64,000 nucleotides of DNA from JAEUOS01 sp965279115 (GCA_965279115.1 OZ257137.1:6076001-6140000), one strand, 5' to 3'. Counted from the first letter of the stretch, positions 17,180 to 28,187 are shown. Numbers and translations are program-made. Notes: generated by a model from the sequence alone, not told the origin.

Positions 17180-18145
17180 CTAAAGGGGTTTGAAGTTGAT
17201 ATCCCGTGCCAGCTTGCCCCACAGGCCGAAATCCCTGCGGATGGCCTCGCTGAAGTACTCCGGTGACTCCAGGTGGGTTTCCAGTCCGAGCGTATTCATC
17301 TGCTCGCGCACGGCGGGCTGCGTCATCGCGGCGTTGATCTCGCGGTTGAGCAGACTGATGATGTCCTTCGGAGTTCCGGCCGGCGCAATGATTCCGAACC
17401 AGCCCCCGGACACGAAGCCGGGCACGGTTTCGCCGATGGTGGGCACATTCGGATAGGCGGGCAGGCGCGCCGCGCGCGCGATGCCCAGCATGCGCAGCTT
17501 TCCGGAGGCCACATGCGGCTGCAGCGAGATGTACGAGCCGAGCGTGGCGTCGATCTGCCCGCCCATGATTTCAGTCATGATCAGCGCGTTGCTCTTGTAG
17601 GGCACATGCAGGTAGGTGAAACCCGCCTGAATGCGCAGCAACTCGGTGGCGAAGTGCAGGAATGCCCCCTCCCCGGTGGTGCCGAACGACACCTTGCCTG
17701 GGTTTGCCTTGGCATGGTTGATCAGGTCGGCCGTGGTCTTGAAGGGCACATTGGGGTTGACCGCCAGCGCCAGGAAGTTGGACGCCATCAGCGATACCGG
17801 GGCGAAATCCTTTTGCGCGTCGTACGCGACCTTGGCATAGGCGATCGGCACGATCACCATGTTGCCCCCCTGCCCGCAGCCCAGGGTGTAGCCGTCTGGC
17901 GCGGCCTGCTTGATGAGCGTCAGGCCGAGTTGCCCGCCGGAACCCGGCCGGTTCTCGATCACCACCGCCTGCCCGAGCTTTTCGGACAGGCGCGGCGAGA
18001 TCAGTCGCGTGAGCACATCGCAGCTATCGCCCGGCGCGGCCGGGATGATGACGCGGATCGCCTTGTTGGGATAAGACTGCGCGAAGGCTGCACCTGAAAT
18101 TGCAAGGACGGCAAGCAGGGCAACCTGGAATCGCCTCATGTTCAT
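17180..18145 (-). CDS. Bug/TctC family solute-binding protein (variant motif)
   Basis: A 321-residue binding protein. Signal peptide MNMRRFQVALLAVLAISGA with cleavage near AFAQSYP. The first Bug loop reads VIIPAAPGDSCDVLTRLISP, where the usual GG pair before the Asp is replaced by GDSC; the second loop VVIENRPGSGGQLG is standard. Start at 18145 because GAGG is six bases upstream; an in-frame extension to 18196 is unsupported. It is adjacent to a second Bug gene (18209) on the same strand, giving a tandem pair inside the putative hydrolase-Bug-Bug-hydrolase-luciferase operon. Confidence 0.87.
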   Translation of the reverse strand: MNMRRFQVALLAVLAISGAAFAQSYPNKAIRVIIPAAPGDSCDVLTRLISPRLSEKLGQAVVIENRPGSGGQLGLTLIKQAAPDGYTLGCGQGGNMVIVPIAYAKVAYDAQKDFAPVSLMASNFLALAVNPNVPFKTTADLINHAKANPGKVSFGTTGEGAFLHFATELLRIQAGFTYLHVPYKSNALIMTEIMGGQIDATLGSYISLQPHVASGKLRMLGIARAARLPAYPNVPTIGETVPGFVSGGWFGIIAPAGTPKDIISLLNREINAAMTQPAVREQMNTLGLETHLESPEYFSEAIRRDFGLWGKLARDINFKPL

Positions 18146-18208
18146 TGTTGACCTCGTCGGTTGTGGACTTGAACGGTGTCGCATGCTCTCCGGCACGACC
18201 GGAAGGCA

Positions 18209-19174
18209 TCACTCCATCTTGATGTTCGACTCCTTGATCACCCTGCCCCACTTGGTGATCTCCGAGCGCACAAAGGCGCCGAACTCCTCCGGGCCATCCC
18301 CGGCGATCTCATAGCCGAGGGTGAGCGAATCGGCCTTGATTTGCGCCGAGGCGAGAACTTTCGCCGTGTCCTGATGCAGTCGACGCACCACCGCCTCCGG
18401 CGTCCCGGCGGGCGCGAAAAGCCCGTTCCAGCCGGCCGCCTCGACACCCGGCAACCCGGCCTCGGCGAAAGTCGGGACTTCCGGAATAGTCGAAATCCGG
18501 CGCGGCCCGGCGACACCAAGCGCACGCAATTTTCCGCTCTTGATGTGCTGAGCCACCACAACCGGCGAGAGATAGGCGGTCATTACATGGCCCGCGAGCA
18601 GGTCCGGCATCTCCGCGCCAATGGACTTGTAGGGAACCTCGCGCACCTTGATGGCGGCATCGCTCTTGATCTTTTCGCCCAGCAGTTGCGTGATGGCGCC
18701 AAGGCCTCCGGAGGCGAACGTCAGGAAATCCGGTTTGGCCTTGCCCAACGCGAGGTACTCCTTGAGGTTGCTGGTCGGCACCGAGGGATGTACCACCATC
18801 ACCAGCGGCGTGCTGAAAAGCTTGGTCACCGGAATCAATGCCTCGTTCAGGCGGCAGCATTTGTCGCTCGACAGCAAGTCATTGAGTGAATTGTTGACGT
18901 TGCCGTGCAGCAGCGTGTAGCCGTCCGGCGTGGAGCGTGCGACCTCCCGCGCGCCAATGGCGCTGTTGCCGCCAGGGCGGTTTTCGACGATGACGGACTG
19001 GCCCAGCAGTTCGCCAAGCCCGGGCGCAATGCGGCGCGCGTTCACGTCCACCGCGCTTCCTGCAACGGCGGGCACGATGATGCGCACCGGCTTGGATGGA
19101 AACGCCTGCGCCTGCGCCAGGCACGGAAGCATTGCGGCGGACAGCGCCAGCAGTGCGCTTGCGATGTTCTTCAT
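18209..19174 (-). CDS. Bug/TctC family solute-binding protein (variant motif)
   Basis: A 321-residue binding protein with signal peptide MKNIASALLALSAAMLPCLA and cleavage near AQAFP. Loop 1 reads RIIVPAVAGSAVDVNARRIA, lacking the typical PGG, while loop 2 (VIVENRPGGNSAIGAREVA) and STPDGYTLL are canonical. An unusual pair of adjacent cysteines (DKCCRL, near residue 104) lies where paralogs have a plain loop. It follows a PcaD-like hydrolase by 60 bases and precedes another Bug gene by 63 bases, all on the minus strand. Confidence 0.86.
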   Translation of the reverse strand: MKNIASALLALSAAMLPCLAQAQAFPSKPVRIIVPAVAGSAVDVNARRIAPGLGELLGQSVIVENRPGGNSAIGAREVARSTPDGYTLLHGNVNNSLNDLLSSDKCCRLNEALIPVTKLFSTPLVMVVHPSVPTSNLKEYLALGKAKPDFLTFASGGLGAITQLLGEKIKSDAAIKVREVPYKSIGAEMPDLLAGHVMTAYLSPVVVAQHIKSGKLRALGVAGPRRISTIPEVPTFAEAGLPGVEAAGWNGLFAPAGTPEAVVRRLHQDTAKVLASAQIKADSLTLGYEIAGDGPEEFGAFVRSEITKWGRVIKESNIKME

Positions 19175-19234
19175 GTGTGTCTCCTCCCGGTTGATCCGGT
19201 GTTGGTTTGCCCGCCGGCTTCGCCGGCAAGGAAT

Positions 19235-20026
19235 TCAGTGCGAGTCCAGAAAGGCCTTGAGAATGTCGTTGAACCCGTGCGGATTCTGGATGTTGGCGAT
19301 GTGCGCCGCATTGGGCACCGCGCTGTAGCGCGCCCCGGGCACCTTGTCTGCCAGCCCTTGCATCAACGCGGCCGGCCCACCCAGTTTGTCGTCGGCACCA
19401 CCGATGAAGAGCGTTGGCGTACGGATCTCGGCGATACGCGCTTCCAGAGCCAGCCCCATGAAGGCGGAGACCACGCCGAGATAGCCTTCCTTGCTGGTGG
19501 CGCGAATCATCGCCCGCACGGCGTCGATCACCGCCGGATTGGCGGCCTTGAATTCATCAGTGAACCAGCGCTGCGCGGTTTGCTCGACGATCGGCTCCAC
19601 ACCGCCCGCCTCGACCGTTTTGTAGAGGTTGTGCCACATGGCGGCGAAGTCCGGCACCATTTGCGCGCGACAGCAGCACGGCGCCAGGCTGATCAGCCGA
19701 TCCGGATGGTCGATGGCCACGCCCAGCGAGACCGAGGCACCCAAGCCGAGTCCGACCAGATGGGTGCGGCGAATTCCCAGCGCATCCCACAGGCCGACCA
19801 TGTCCTGTCCGAGTGACGCGATGCTGTACGGGGCCGGCGTGGCGGCCGTCCTGCCTTGACCGCGCAAGTCATAGCGCAGCAAGCGGTACTTGCTGGCGAG
19901 TACCGCGACCTGCCCGTCCCACATGCTGACATCATTGGCGATGCCGGTAACGAAGGTCACCCAGGGGGCGCCCTCTGGTCCATCGACGACATAGTGGACC
20001 TCGAGTCCGTTGACCGTTGCAAACAC
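19235..20026 (-). CDS. Alpha/beta hydrolase, 3-oxoadipate enol-lactonase-like
   Basis: A 263-residue alpha/beta hydrolase that begins at a GTG (20026) preceded by GGAGAGAG. Motifs: FVTGIANDVSMWDGQVAVLA after the oxyanion strand, RYDLRGQGRTAA, and the nucleophile region HLVGLGLGASVSLGVA, where the expected G-x-S-x-G reads G-L-G-A-S, so the nucleophile position is atypical. GGADDKLGG carries the acid and NAAHIANIQNPHGFN the histidine. Overall layout is that of PcaD-type enol-lactone hydrolases. It is the first gene of the minus-strand set ending at the luciferase-like oxidoreductase. The altered elbow should be checked before assigning hydrolase activity. Confidence 0.8.
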   Translation of the reverse strand: MFATVNGLEVHYVVDGPEGAPWVTFVTGIANDVSMWDGQVAVLASKYRLLRYDLRGQGRTAATPAPYSIASLGQDMVGLWDALGIRRTHLVGLGLGASVSLGVAIDHPDRLISLAPCCCRAQMVPDFAAMWHNLYKTVEAGGVEPIVEQTAQRWFTDEFKAANPAVIDAVRAMIRATSKEGYLGVVSAFMGLALEARIAEIRTPTLFIGGADDKLGGPAALMQGLADKVPGARYSAVPNAAHIANIQNPHGFNDILKAFLDSH

Positions 20027-20257
20027 GTCTGTCTCTCTCCGTTGTTGTCCTGCTGCGAACCGTGCTGATCCACCGACCTTGCACGGGACGCAACACTACC
20101 ATCACCGGAGACGGCGTGCAGGCGATGGCATGCCCCTGCGCAAGCTCCATTTTCGGAAACGCGCCGCCGGATTGATGGAATCGCCATTGCGGTATGGGCG
20201 GGCCCAGTGCATTCCCGCGCGCTGCGTGCGAGCGCTTGCCTTGTAATATTCACGCCG

Positions 20258-21265
20258 ATGAACCATGCCGCCCTTGTTTGCGAAAGCCTTACCGATGACC
20301 TGTCCGGAGTGGCCGTGCGGATGCTGCCCACGCCAGCCCCCGGGCCGAACCAGGTCTTGTTGCGCGTACATGCTGCCGCGCTGAATTTCCCCGACTACCT
20401 GATGACCCAGGGGCGCTACCAGTTCAAGCCACCCATGCCGTTCGTGCCCGGCCTTGAAGCGGCCGGCGAAGTACTCGCCACAGGCGCGAACGTTCTCCAC
20501 GTACGGCGCGGCGACGCGGTGGTCGCGCACGCCCGCTACGGTGCGGTGGCTGGCGCCATGCTGGCGGATGCTGCGGAGGTCCGGCCAATCCCGCCCGGCC
20601 TGGACTGGGCCGGGGCGGCCGCGTTTCATGCGGCGGCCATCGCCGCGTATGTAGGGCTGGTCAGGCGCGCCCATCTGCAGGCCGGCGAAACCCTGCTGGT
20701 GCATGGCGCCAGCGGCGGTGTCGGCATGGCCTGCGTGCAGCTGGGACGCCACCTTGGCGCGCGTGTGATCGCCACCGGACGTTCGGAGGAAAAGCTCGCC
20801 ATCGTGCGCTCCCATGGCGCGCATGAAACCGTCAATCTGGCCGCCAACCTGCGCGAGGAAGTGCTGCGCCTGACCGACGGGCATGGCGCCGACGTGGTGG
20901 TCGATACGGTGGGCGGCGATGTCTTCGACGCCTCGTTGCGCTGCATGGCGTGGGGCGGCCGGTTGCTGGTGGTGGGCTTTGTCGGCGGCCGCATCCCCGA
21001 GGTGAAAGCCAACTACATCCTCATCAAGAACCTCGCGATCCTTGGCGTGCGCGCCGGCGAGTACGGCCGTCGCGACCCGCTGCGCGGGGCGGAGAACGTG
21101 CGCGAAATCGATCGCCTGGCCAGCGCCGGCGTGTTCCGTCCTTACATCGGGGCGCGCCTGGATATCGATCAGGCGGTCGAAGGGCTGCGCATGCTGGCCG
21201 CAGGCCAGGTGACGGGCAAGGTGGTGGTGGAGTTCCGCGACGGCGCGGCGGGTCCTACGGCTTGA
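20258..21265 (+). CDS. NADPH:quinone oxidoreductase-like zinc-free MDR dehydrogenase
   Basis: A 335-residue medium-chain dehydrogenase/reductase. GroES-like domain at about residues 1-120 (LNFPDYLMTQGRYQ, PFVPGLEAAGEV), Rossmann domain at about 125-260 with the NADP loop VHGASGGVGMACVQLGRHLG. The zinc-ligand pattern of alcohol dehydrogenases is absent, as in quinone oxidoreductases and acryloyl-/crotonyl-CoA-reductase-like enzymes. Start at 20258 fits the family; an upstream ATG at 20207 adds an unrelated leader. The 3' end overlaps the convergent MFS gene by 11 bases. Likely reduces a conjugated enone, quinone or enoyl-CoA. Confidence 0.87.
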   Translation: MNHAALVCESLTDDLSGVAVRMLPTPAPGPNQVLLRVHAAALNFPDYLMTQGRYQFKPPMPFVPGLEAAGEVLATGANVLHVRRGDAVVAHARYGAVAGAMLADAAEVRPIPPGLDWAGAAAFHAAAIAAYVGLVRRAHLQAGETLLVHGASGGVGMACVQLGRHLGARVIATGRSEEKLAIVRSHGAHETVNLAANLREEVLRLTDGHGADVVVDTVGGDVFDASLRCMAWGGRLLVVGFVGGRIPEVKANYILIKNLAILGVRAGEYGRRDPLRGAENVREIDRLASAGVFRPYIGARLDIDQAVEGLRMLAAGQVTGKVVVEFRDGAAGPTA

Positions 21266-22478
21266 CGACGTTGCCCTCCGTGTCTTCACCTGGCAGCAGG
21301 AAGACCATGGAGGCAGTGCAGGCGGCGATGCCCGCCATCACCATGAACACCACGTTGAATCCCAGGCCCTTGACCGCCGGACCGAGCAGCCACACCGCGG
21401 TGGAACTGATCGAGAACGAGACAGCCAGACGCATGCCGGCCACGCGCGAGCGCAGCCGGTCGTCCACATAGCGCACGATCATCGCGTCGGTGAACGGAAT
21501 CGCGCCGAAGATGAAGGCCATGGATGCGGTCAGCAAGACGAACAACAACCAGCCCTGCGCATTGGCGGCGGCGAAAAGCAGCGGGATCTGCCCGATGACG
21601 ATCCAGAAATAGAGCCTTCTCAACGGGTATTTGTCGATCAGGCGTCCCACGATCACCTGGGCGATCGAGGCCACTGCGTAAACCACCGCGAGCAGGATGC
21701 CAAGCGTTGCCGGGTCTTCGATGATGCCGCGGAAGCGCTCGGTGATCAGCTGGCCGTTGCCGTTGGTGGTGAGGTTGAACAACAGGCTGGCGGTGACGGC
21801 GGCGGTGGTCATCACCAGAAACGCGCGCGCCATGGCCGCGGGCGAAAGCACCACCTTGGCGCCGCCCTTGCGCTTGGCCGGCGCCTCGCCTTCGCGCGGG
21901 CACACCAGCGCGAACCAGGCCCCGCAAGCCAGGCACAGCACGCCCGGAATGGCAAACGCCGCGCGCCAGCCCAGCCACTTGATCAGAAAGCCGGTGACCA
22001 GCGCCGCCACCGCGATGCCAAGATTGCCCACCAGACCGTTGAAGCCGATCGTCGCCCCGGGGTTCTGCGCGTGCTGCACCAGCATCGGGATGCCGACCGG
22101 ATGGTAGATCGAAGCAAAAGCCCCCAGCAGGGTGAGCGCAATCGCCAGTTGCCAGGCGCTTTGCGTGAACGAAGCCAGGATCGCCGAGGCGCCTATCCCG
22201 AAAAAGAAGATCACCATCATGGCACGCCGGCCCCACAGGTCGCCCAGCCTGCCTGCCGGCAGCGACCCGATGCCGAACAGGAAGAACGCCCCCACGCCGT
22301 AGGGCATGAGGTCTTCCCATTTGGCAAAGCCGAATTCGGTCGCGATCGTCGCCACCGCGGCGGCGAAGATCAGCAGGAACATGTGGTCCACCGCGTGGGC
22401 GAGGTTGAGCAACCCGGTGACCACCGGCGGAAAGGCGTATGGCGCGGCTGGCGGCGGCGCGGCGTTGGCGGCATTCAT
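21255..22478 (-). CDS. Major facilitator superfamily transporter
   Basis: A 407-residue protein with about twelve hydrophobic segments and the MFS loop-2/3 signature GRLGDLWGRRAMMV near residue 75. A charged central loop (REGEAPAKRKGGAK, about residue 196-209) separates two six-helix halves; the second half repeats a G-R-L-I-D-K signature (VGRLIDKYPLRRLYF). It lies at the 5'-proximal side of no other transporter component and follows the acyl-CoA dehydrogenase by 21 bases on the same strand. It may import the pathway acid or export a product; direction and substrate cannot be inferred. Confidence 0.88.
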   Translation of the reverse strand: MNAANAAPPPAAPYAFPPVVTGLLNLAHAVDHMFLLIFAAAVATIATEFGFAKWEDLMPYGVGAFFLFGIGSLPAGRLGDLWGRRAMMVIFFFGIGASAILASFTQSAWQLAIALTLLGAFASIYHPVGIPMLVQHAQNPGATIGFNGLVGNLGIAVAALVTGFLIKWLGWRAAFAIPGVLCLACGAWFALVCPREGEAPAKRKGGAKVVLSPAAMARAFLVMTTAAVTASLLFNLTTNGNGQLITERFRGIIEDPATLGILLAVVYAVASIAQVIVGRLIDKYPLRRLYFWIVIGQIPLLFAAANAQGWLLFVLLTASMAFIFGAIPFTDAMIVRYVDDRLRSRVAGMRLAVSFSISSTAVWLLGPAVKGLGFNVVFMVMAGIAACTASMVFLLPGEDTEGNVVKP

Positions 22479-22499
22479 GATGGGAGGCTTTCCAGGTTG

Positions 22500-23651
22500 T
22501 CAGGCGGCTTCGAGCAGGCCGCCTTCGGCCGCAAGGAGCGCAAGATGATGGTCGGCATCGCCGAACAGGGTGTCGATGGCGGTCAGGCGCTTGAAGTAAT
22601 GGCCGATCACGTACTCGTTGGTCATGCCGATGCCGCCGTGCAACTGGATGGACTGCTGCCCGACCAGGCGCGCGGCGCGGCCGATCGCGATTTTCACCGC
22701 ACGCATCTGGCGCCGCCGGGCGACGGCGTCGGGTTCGCCCACCAGCATGGCGGCCAGCATGGCCATCGAGCGCGCCTCCTCGATGGCGACCATCATGTCG
22801 GCGGCGCGATGCTGCAAGGCCTGGAAGGAGCCGATCGCGCGACCGAACTGCTTGCGGGTATTGAGGTATTCGAGGGTCAGCCTGAGCGAGGCCTGCATCG
22901 CCCCCACGGCTTCGGCCGCCAGCGCGGCAATGGCTTCATCGACCACGCGCTCGGCCAGCACCAATCCCTCGCCGGGCGAGCCCAGCATGGCGTCCGGCCC
23001 GACGATCACGTGATCGAGAACGATGTCGGCGGCACGCATGCCGTCATGCGTGGCGTAGTTGCGCCGCGTGATGCCTGGCGCGGAGGCGTCAACCAGAAAC
23101 AGGCCCACACCGCCCGGGTCGAGACGCGCGCCGGCCACCCGTGCCGTGACGAAAAGCTGGTGGGCGGAGCCGCCGTGCAGGACCACGCGCTTCTCGCCTT
23201 CGAGCACCCAGCCGCCGGGTTGCATCATCGCGCTGGTCTGGCAATCGGCCAGGTCGTAGCGCGATTGCGCCTCGGTATGTGCAAAGGCCAGGTGGGTGCG
23301 CCCTTCGATTACGCCAGGCAGGATGGCCGCGCGCTGCGCCGGCGTGGCCGCATGGCGCAGGAATGCGCCGCCCAGGACGATGGTGGCAAGCCAGGGCTCG
23401 AGCGCGAGCGCCTCGCCGAGCAGTTCGGATACGAGCATCACCCCTTCGGGCCCGCCATCGAAGCCGCCATCATCGGCCGAGAACGGCATGCCAAGCAGCC
23501 CCATCTCCGCGTAGGCGGCCCACATCTCGGGCGAGTAGCCGGGGTCGCCCGCCATGTAGGCCCGCCGCGCCTCGAATCCGTAGCGCTCGCGCAGCAGTCG
23601 TTGCGCGCTGTCGCGGATCGCGGTTTGTTCTTCGCTCAGATCGAAATCCAC
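22500..23651 (-). CDS. Acyl-CoA dehydrogenase family protein (subunit-like, partner of 23653-24843)
   Basis: A 383-residue flavoprotein of the acyl-CoA dehydrogenase superfamily. It starts at GTG 23651 with VDFDLSEEQTAIRDSAQRLL, one base after the stop of the upstream paralog; an open frame upstream lies inside that gene. Late motifs RKQFGRAIGSFQALQHRAAD and IQLHGGIGMTNEYVIGHY are typical. The mid-region FAD-contact segment (FAHTEAQSRYDLA) is weakly conserved, as in the smaller partner chains of heteromeric acyl-CoA dehydrogenases such as those for steroid side chains. Tandem arrangement with a second member suggests a two-chain enzyme; inferred. Confidence 0.86.
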   Translation of the reverse strand: MDFDLSEEQTAIRDSAQRLLRERYGFEARRAYMAGDPGYSPEMWAAYAEMGLLGMPFSADDGGFDGGPEGVMLVSELLGEALALEPWLATIVLGGAFLRHAATPAQRAAILPGVIEGRTHLAFAHTEAQSRYDLADCQTSAMMQPGGWVLEGEKRVVLHGGSAHQLFVTARVAGARLDPGGVGLFLVDASAPGITRRNYATHDGMRAADIVLDHVIVGPDAMLGSPGEGLVLAERVVDEAIAALAAEAVGAMQASLRLTLEYLNTRKQFGRAIGSFQALQHRAADMMVAIEEARSMAMLAAMLVGEPDAVARRRQMRAVKIAIGRAARLVGQQSIQLHGGIGMTNEYVIGHYFKRLTAIDTLFGDADHHLALLAAEGGLLEAA

Positions 23652-23652
23652 T

Positions 23653-24843
23653 TCACAACCCCATGAAGGCCTTGGCCATGATGTTCTTCTGGATCTCGTT
23701 GGATCCACCGTAGATGCTCTGCTTGCGCCAGTTGAAGTAGGTCGCCTGTGCCAGCCCGGTCCACTCAGGCAACCCTTCTTCCGCTGGAGGCGCCGCCACC
23801 ATGCCATAGGGACCCGCGGCCATGACATAGAGTTCGGATATCGCCTGCTGGATTTCGGTCCCGCGAATCTTCAATACCGACGAGGCCGGATTGGGCTTCC
23901 TGTCCTTCAGGGCGCGATTCTCGTCGGCCAGAACACGCAGGGTCGTCATCTCCAGCGCCTTGAGTTGCACCTCGACCTCGGTGAGACGGGTGCGAAAGCG
24001 CACGTCGTCCATCAGGCGCGCCCCGCCGCTGCCGGGTGCCTCCATGGCCAGCTGGCGCAGGCGCTTCAGGCGCTCCTTCGAGGCGCCCACACGGGCCTGC
24101 CCGGTCCGTTCGTTCGAAAGCAGGAACTTCGCGCAGTCCCACCCGCGGTTCTCGGTGCCGATCAGGTTTTCCACCGGTACCCGGACATCGTCAAAGAACA
24201 CTTCATTGACCTCGTTGCCACCGTCAATGGTGACGATCGGCCGCACGGTGATGCCGGGCGTCTTCATGTCGGCCAGCAGGAAGGAGATGCCCTCCTGCGC
24301 CTTCGGATTGTCCGGGTCGGTGCGCACCAGCAGGAAGATCCAGTCGGCATGCTGCGCGAGGGTGGTCCAGGTCTTCTGGCCGTTGACCACGTAGTGGTCG
24401 CCGCGCCGTTCCGCGCGGGTCTTGAGCGAGGCCAGGTCGGAGCCGGCGCCCGGCTCGGAAAATCCCTGGCACCACCAGTCGTCGAGGTTGGCCATGCGCG
24501 GCAGGAAGCGCTTCTTCTGCGCGTCGGTACCAAAGGCCGCGACAACCGGGCCGCACATGGCGACGTTGAACCCGAGCGGCGCCGGCGCCGGCGCGGCCTG
24601 GATTTCCTCCGACAGGATGAAGCGCCTGATCGCATTCCAGGGCTGCCCGCCCCACTCCACCGGCCAATGCGGCACGGCCCAGCCGCGCGCGTTCAGACGG
24701 CGCTGCCAATCGACCACCATGTCCTTGGTAGGGGAAAGGCCCGCGATCATGCGTTCACGGGTGGCCTCGGGCAGTTGTGCGGCGATGAAGGCGCGCACCT
24801 CGCTGCGAAACGCCTGCTCTTCCTCGGTGAATCTCAAATCCAT
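23653..24843 (-). CDS. Acyl-CoA dehydrogenase
   Basis: A 396-residue FAD-dependent acyl-CoA dehydrogenase. Start MDLRFTEEEQAFRSEVRAFI at 24843 with GGGAAG upstream; the frame extends to 24924 without support. Motifs include WCQGFSEPGAGSDLASLKTR (first acyl-CoA dehydrogenase signature), VNGQKTWTTLAQHADWIFLL and the C-terminal YFNWRKQSIYGGSNEIQKNI. It introduces the alpha-beta double bond in an acyl-CoA. One base separates it from the second acyl-CoA dehydrogenase, and a fused hydratase/dehydrogenase lies 28 bases upstream, so the three genes encode consecutive beta-oxidation steps. Confidence 0.9.
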   Translation of the reverse strand: MDLRFTEEEQAFRSEVRAFIAAQLPEATRERMIAGLSPTKDMVVDWQRRLNARGWAVPHWPVEWGGQPWNAIRRFILSEEIQAAPAPAPLGFNVAMCGPVVAAFGTDAQKKRFLPRMANLDDWWCQGFSEPGAGSDLASLKTRAERRGDHYVVNGQKTWTTLAQHADWIFLLVRTDPDNPKAQEGISFLLADMKTPGITVRPIVTIDGGNEVNEVFFDDVRVPVENLIGTENRGWDCAKFLLSNERTGQARVGASKERLKRLRQLAMEAPGSGGARLMDDVRFRTRLTEVEVQLKALEMTTLRVLADENRALKDRKPNPASSVLKIRGTEIQQAISELYVMAAGPYGMVAAPPAEEGLPEWTGLAQATYFNWRKQSIYGGSNEIQKNIMAKAFMGL

Positions 24844-24871
24844 GTCGTCATGCTTCCCGCGGTGGTCTGCT

Positions 24872-26959
<2,088 letters not shown>

Positions 26960-27173
26960 TGCGCTGTCTCCTCGAGAATGCTGCTCCGCGCTTGGCGCGC
27001 GTGTTGTGTGGGTCAGGTCCGCGCAGACCCAAAAGGCCGCGCCATCAGCATCCAAAACCCGACTTCGAGCCGGCGATGCTACCGCATTCACGCGCCAGTG
27101 CTACTCGGATGTGACTACGGCGATTTTTCGTAGAATGCCGGTTCCCCAAAAACTCCTCCGATCGAGACCGACA

Positions 27174-28166
27174 ATGCCCGCCCCTCTCCAGACCCGCCGC
27201 CTCGGCGCCTCCGACCTCGACGTGACAGCCATCGGTCTGGGCTGCATGTCGCTTTCGGGAATCTATGGCGAGAGCAGTGACGACAATGGCATCGCTGTCG
27301 TGCATGCGGCGCTGGACGCCGGCGTCAACTTCCTCGATTCGGCCGACATGTATGGATGGGGCCACAACGAAACCCTGCTCGGCAAGGCCCTCAAGGGGCG
27401 ACGCGACGGCGTGATCCTCGCGACCAAGTTCGGCCAGATACAGCAGGCCACTGGCGGCAATGGGGTCGACGGCCGGCCCGAATACGTGCGCGCAGCCTGC
27501 GAAGCGAGCCTCAAGCGCCTCGGTGTCGACGTGATCGACCTGTACTACATCCACCGGATCGATCCCAAGGTCGCCATCGAGGATACCGTCGGTGCCATGT
27601 CGCAACTGGTCAAGGACGGCAAGGTGCGTCACCTGGCCCTGTGTGAGGCCAACCCGGCGACGATTCGCCGTGCCCACAAGGTGCATCCGCTGGCGGCGGT
27701 GCAAACCGAGTATTCGCTGCTGTACCGCGAGGAAGCCGAGGAAACCCTTGCCACTACCCGCGAACTCGGAATTTCGTTCGTGGCCTACTCACCGCTGGGA
27801 CGCAGCATGTTGACAGGCGCCGTGCAAAGCGCCGCGGACGTCGCCAACGACCGCCGGAAGGACCATCCACGCTTCGCGGCCGAAAACCTCGAACGCAATC
27901 GCCGCCTGGTCGCGCACCTGGAGAGTCTCGCGAAGGCCAGGGGCTGCACGGCCGGCCAGATCGCGCTCGCCTGGGTTCTGGCACAGGGCAAGGACGTGGT
28001 GGCCATTCCCGGCACCAAGCGCACGACCCGGGTCGCCGAGAATATCGGCGCCCTGAATGTCACCCTGAGCGCCGCCGAAGTCGCGGACCTGACGGCAGCA
28101 TTCCCCAAAGGCGCCGCCGCGGGCACCCGCTATCCGGCAGGCCAGATGAAGAGCGTATTCATCTAG
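27174..28166 (+). CDS. Aldo/keto reductase
   Basis: A 330-residue TIM-barrel NADPH-dependent reductase. Motifs: GLGCMSLSGIYG, VNFLDSADMYGWGHNETLLG (catalytic Asp and Tyr), LATKFGQIQ (Lys), DLYYIHRIDPKVAIEDTVGA (His) and the NADP-binding end VAIPGTKRTTRVAENIGA. These are the signatures of the AKR13/YajO-type subgroup. The ATG at 27174 gives the family start; one at 27135 would add 13 residues. It is divergent from the beta-oxidation set across a 214-base gap. Substrate unknown; it may simply detoxify aldehydes. Confidence 0.9.
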   Translation: MPAPLQTRRLGASDLDVTAIGLGCMSLSGIYGESSDDNGIAVVHAALDAGVNFLDSADMYGWGHNETLLGKALKGRRDGVILATKFGQIQQATGGNGVDGRPEYVRAACEASLKRLGVDVIDLYYIHRIDPKVAIEDTVGAMSQLVKDGKVRHLALCEANPATIRRAHKVHPLAAVQTEYSLLYREEAEETLATTRELGISFVAYSPLGRSMLTGAVQSAADVANDRRKDHPRFAAENLERNRRLVAHLESLAKARGCTAGQIALAWVLAQGKDVVAIPGTKRTTRVAENIGALNVTLSAAEVADLTAAFPKGAAAGTRYPAGQMKSVFI

Positions 28167-28187
28167 GGCGGCTGACGGGCACGACCA

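Noticed and set aside
19213..19227. Hairpin GCCGGC-TTC-GCCGGC after the PcaD-like hydrolase
   Set aside because: No T tract on either strand; short and GC-only, so not called as a terminator.
27111..27136. GTGACT...TAGAAT as a promoter for the aldo/keto reductase
   Set aside because: Spacing is only 14 bases and both boxes are poor.
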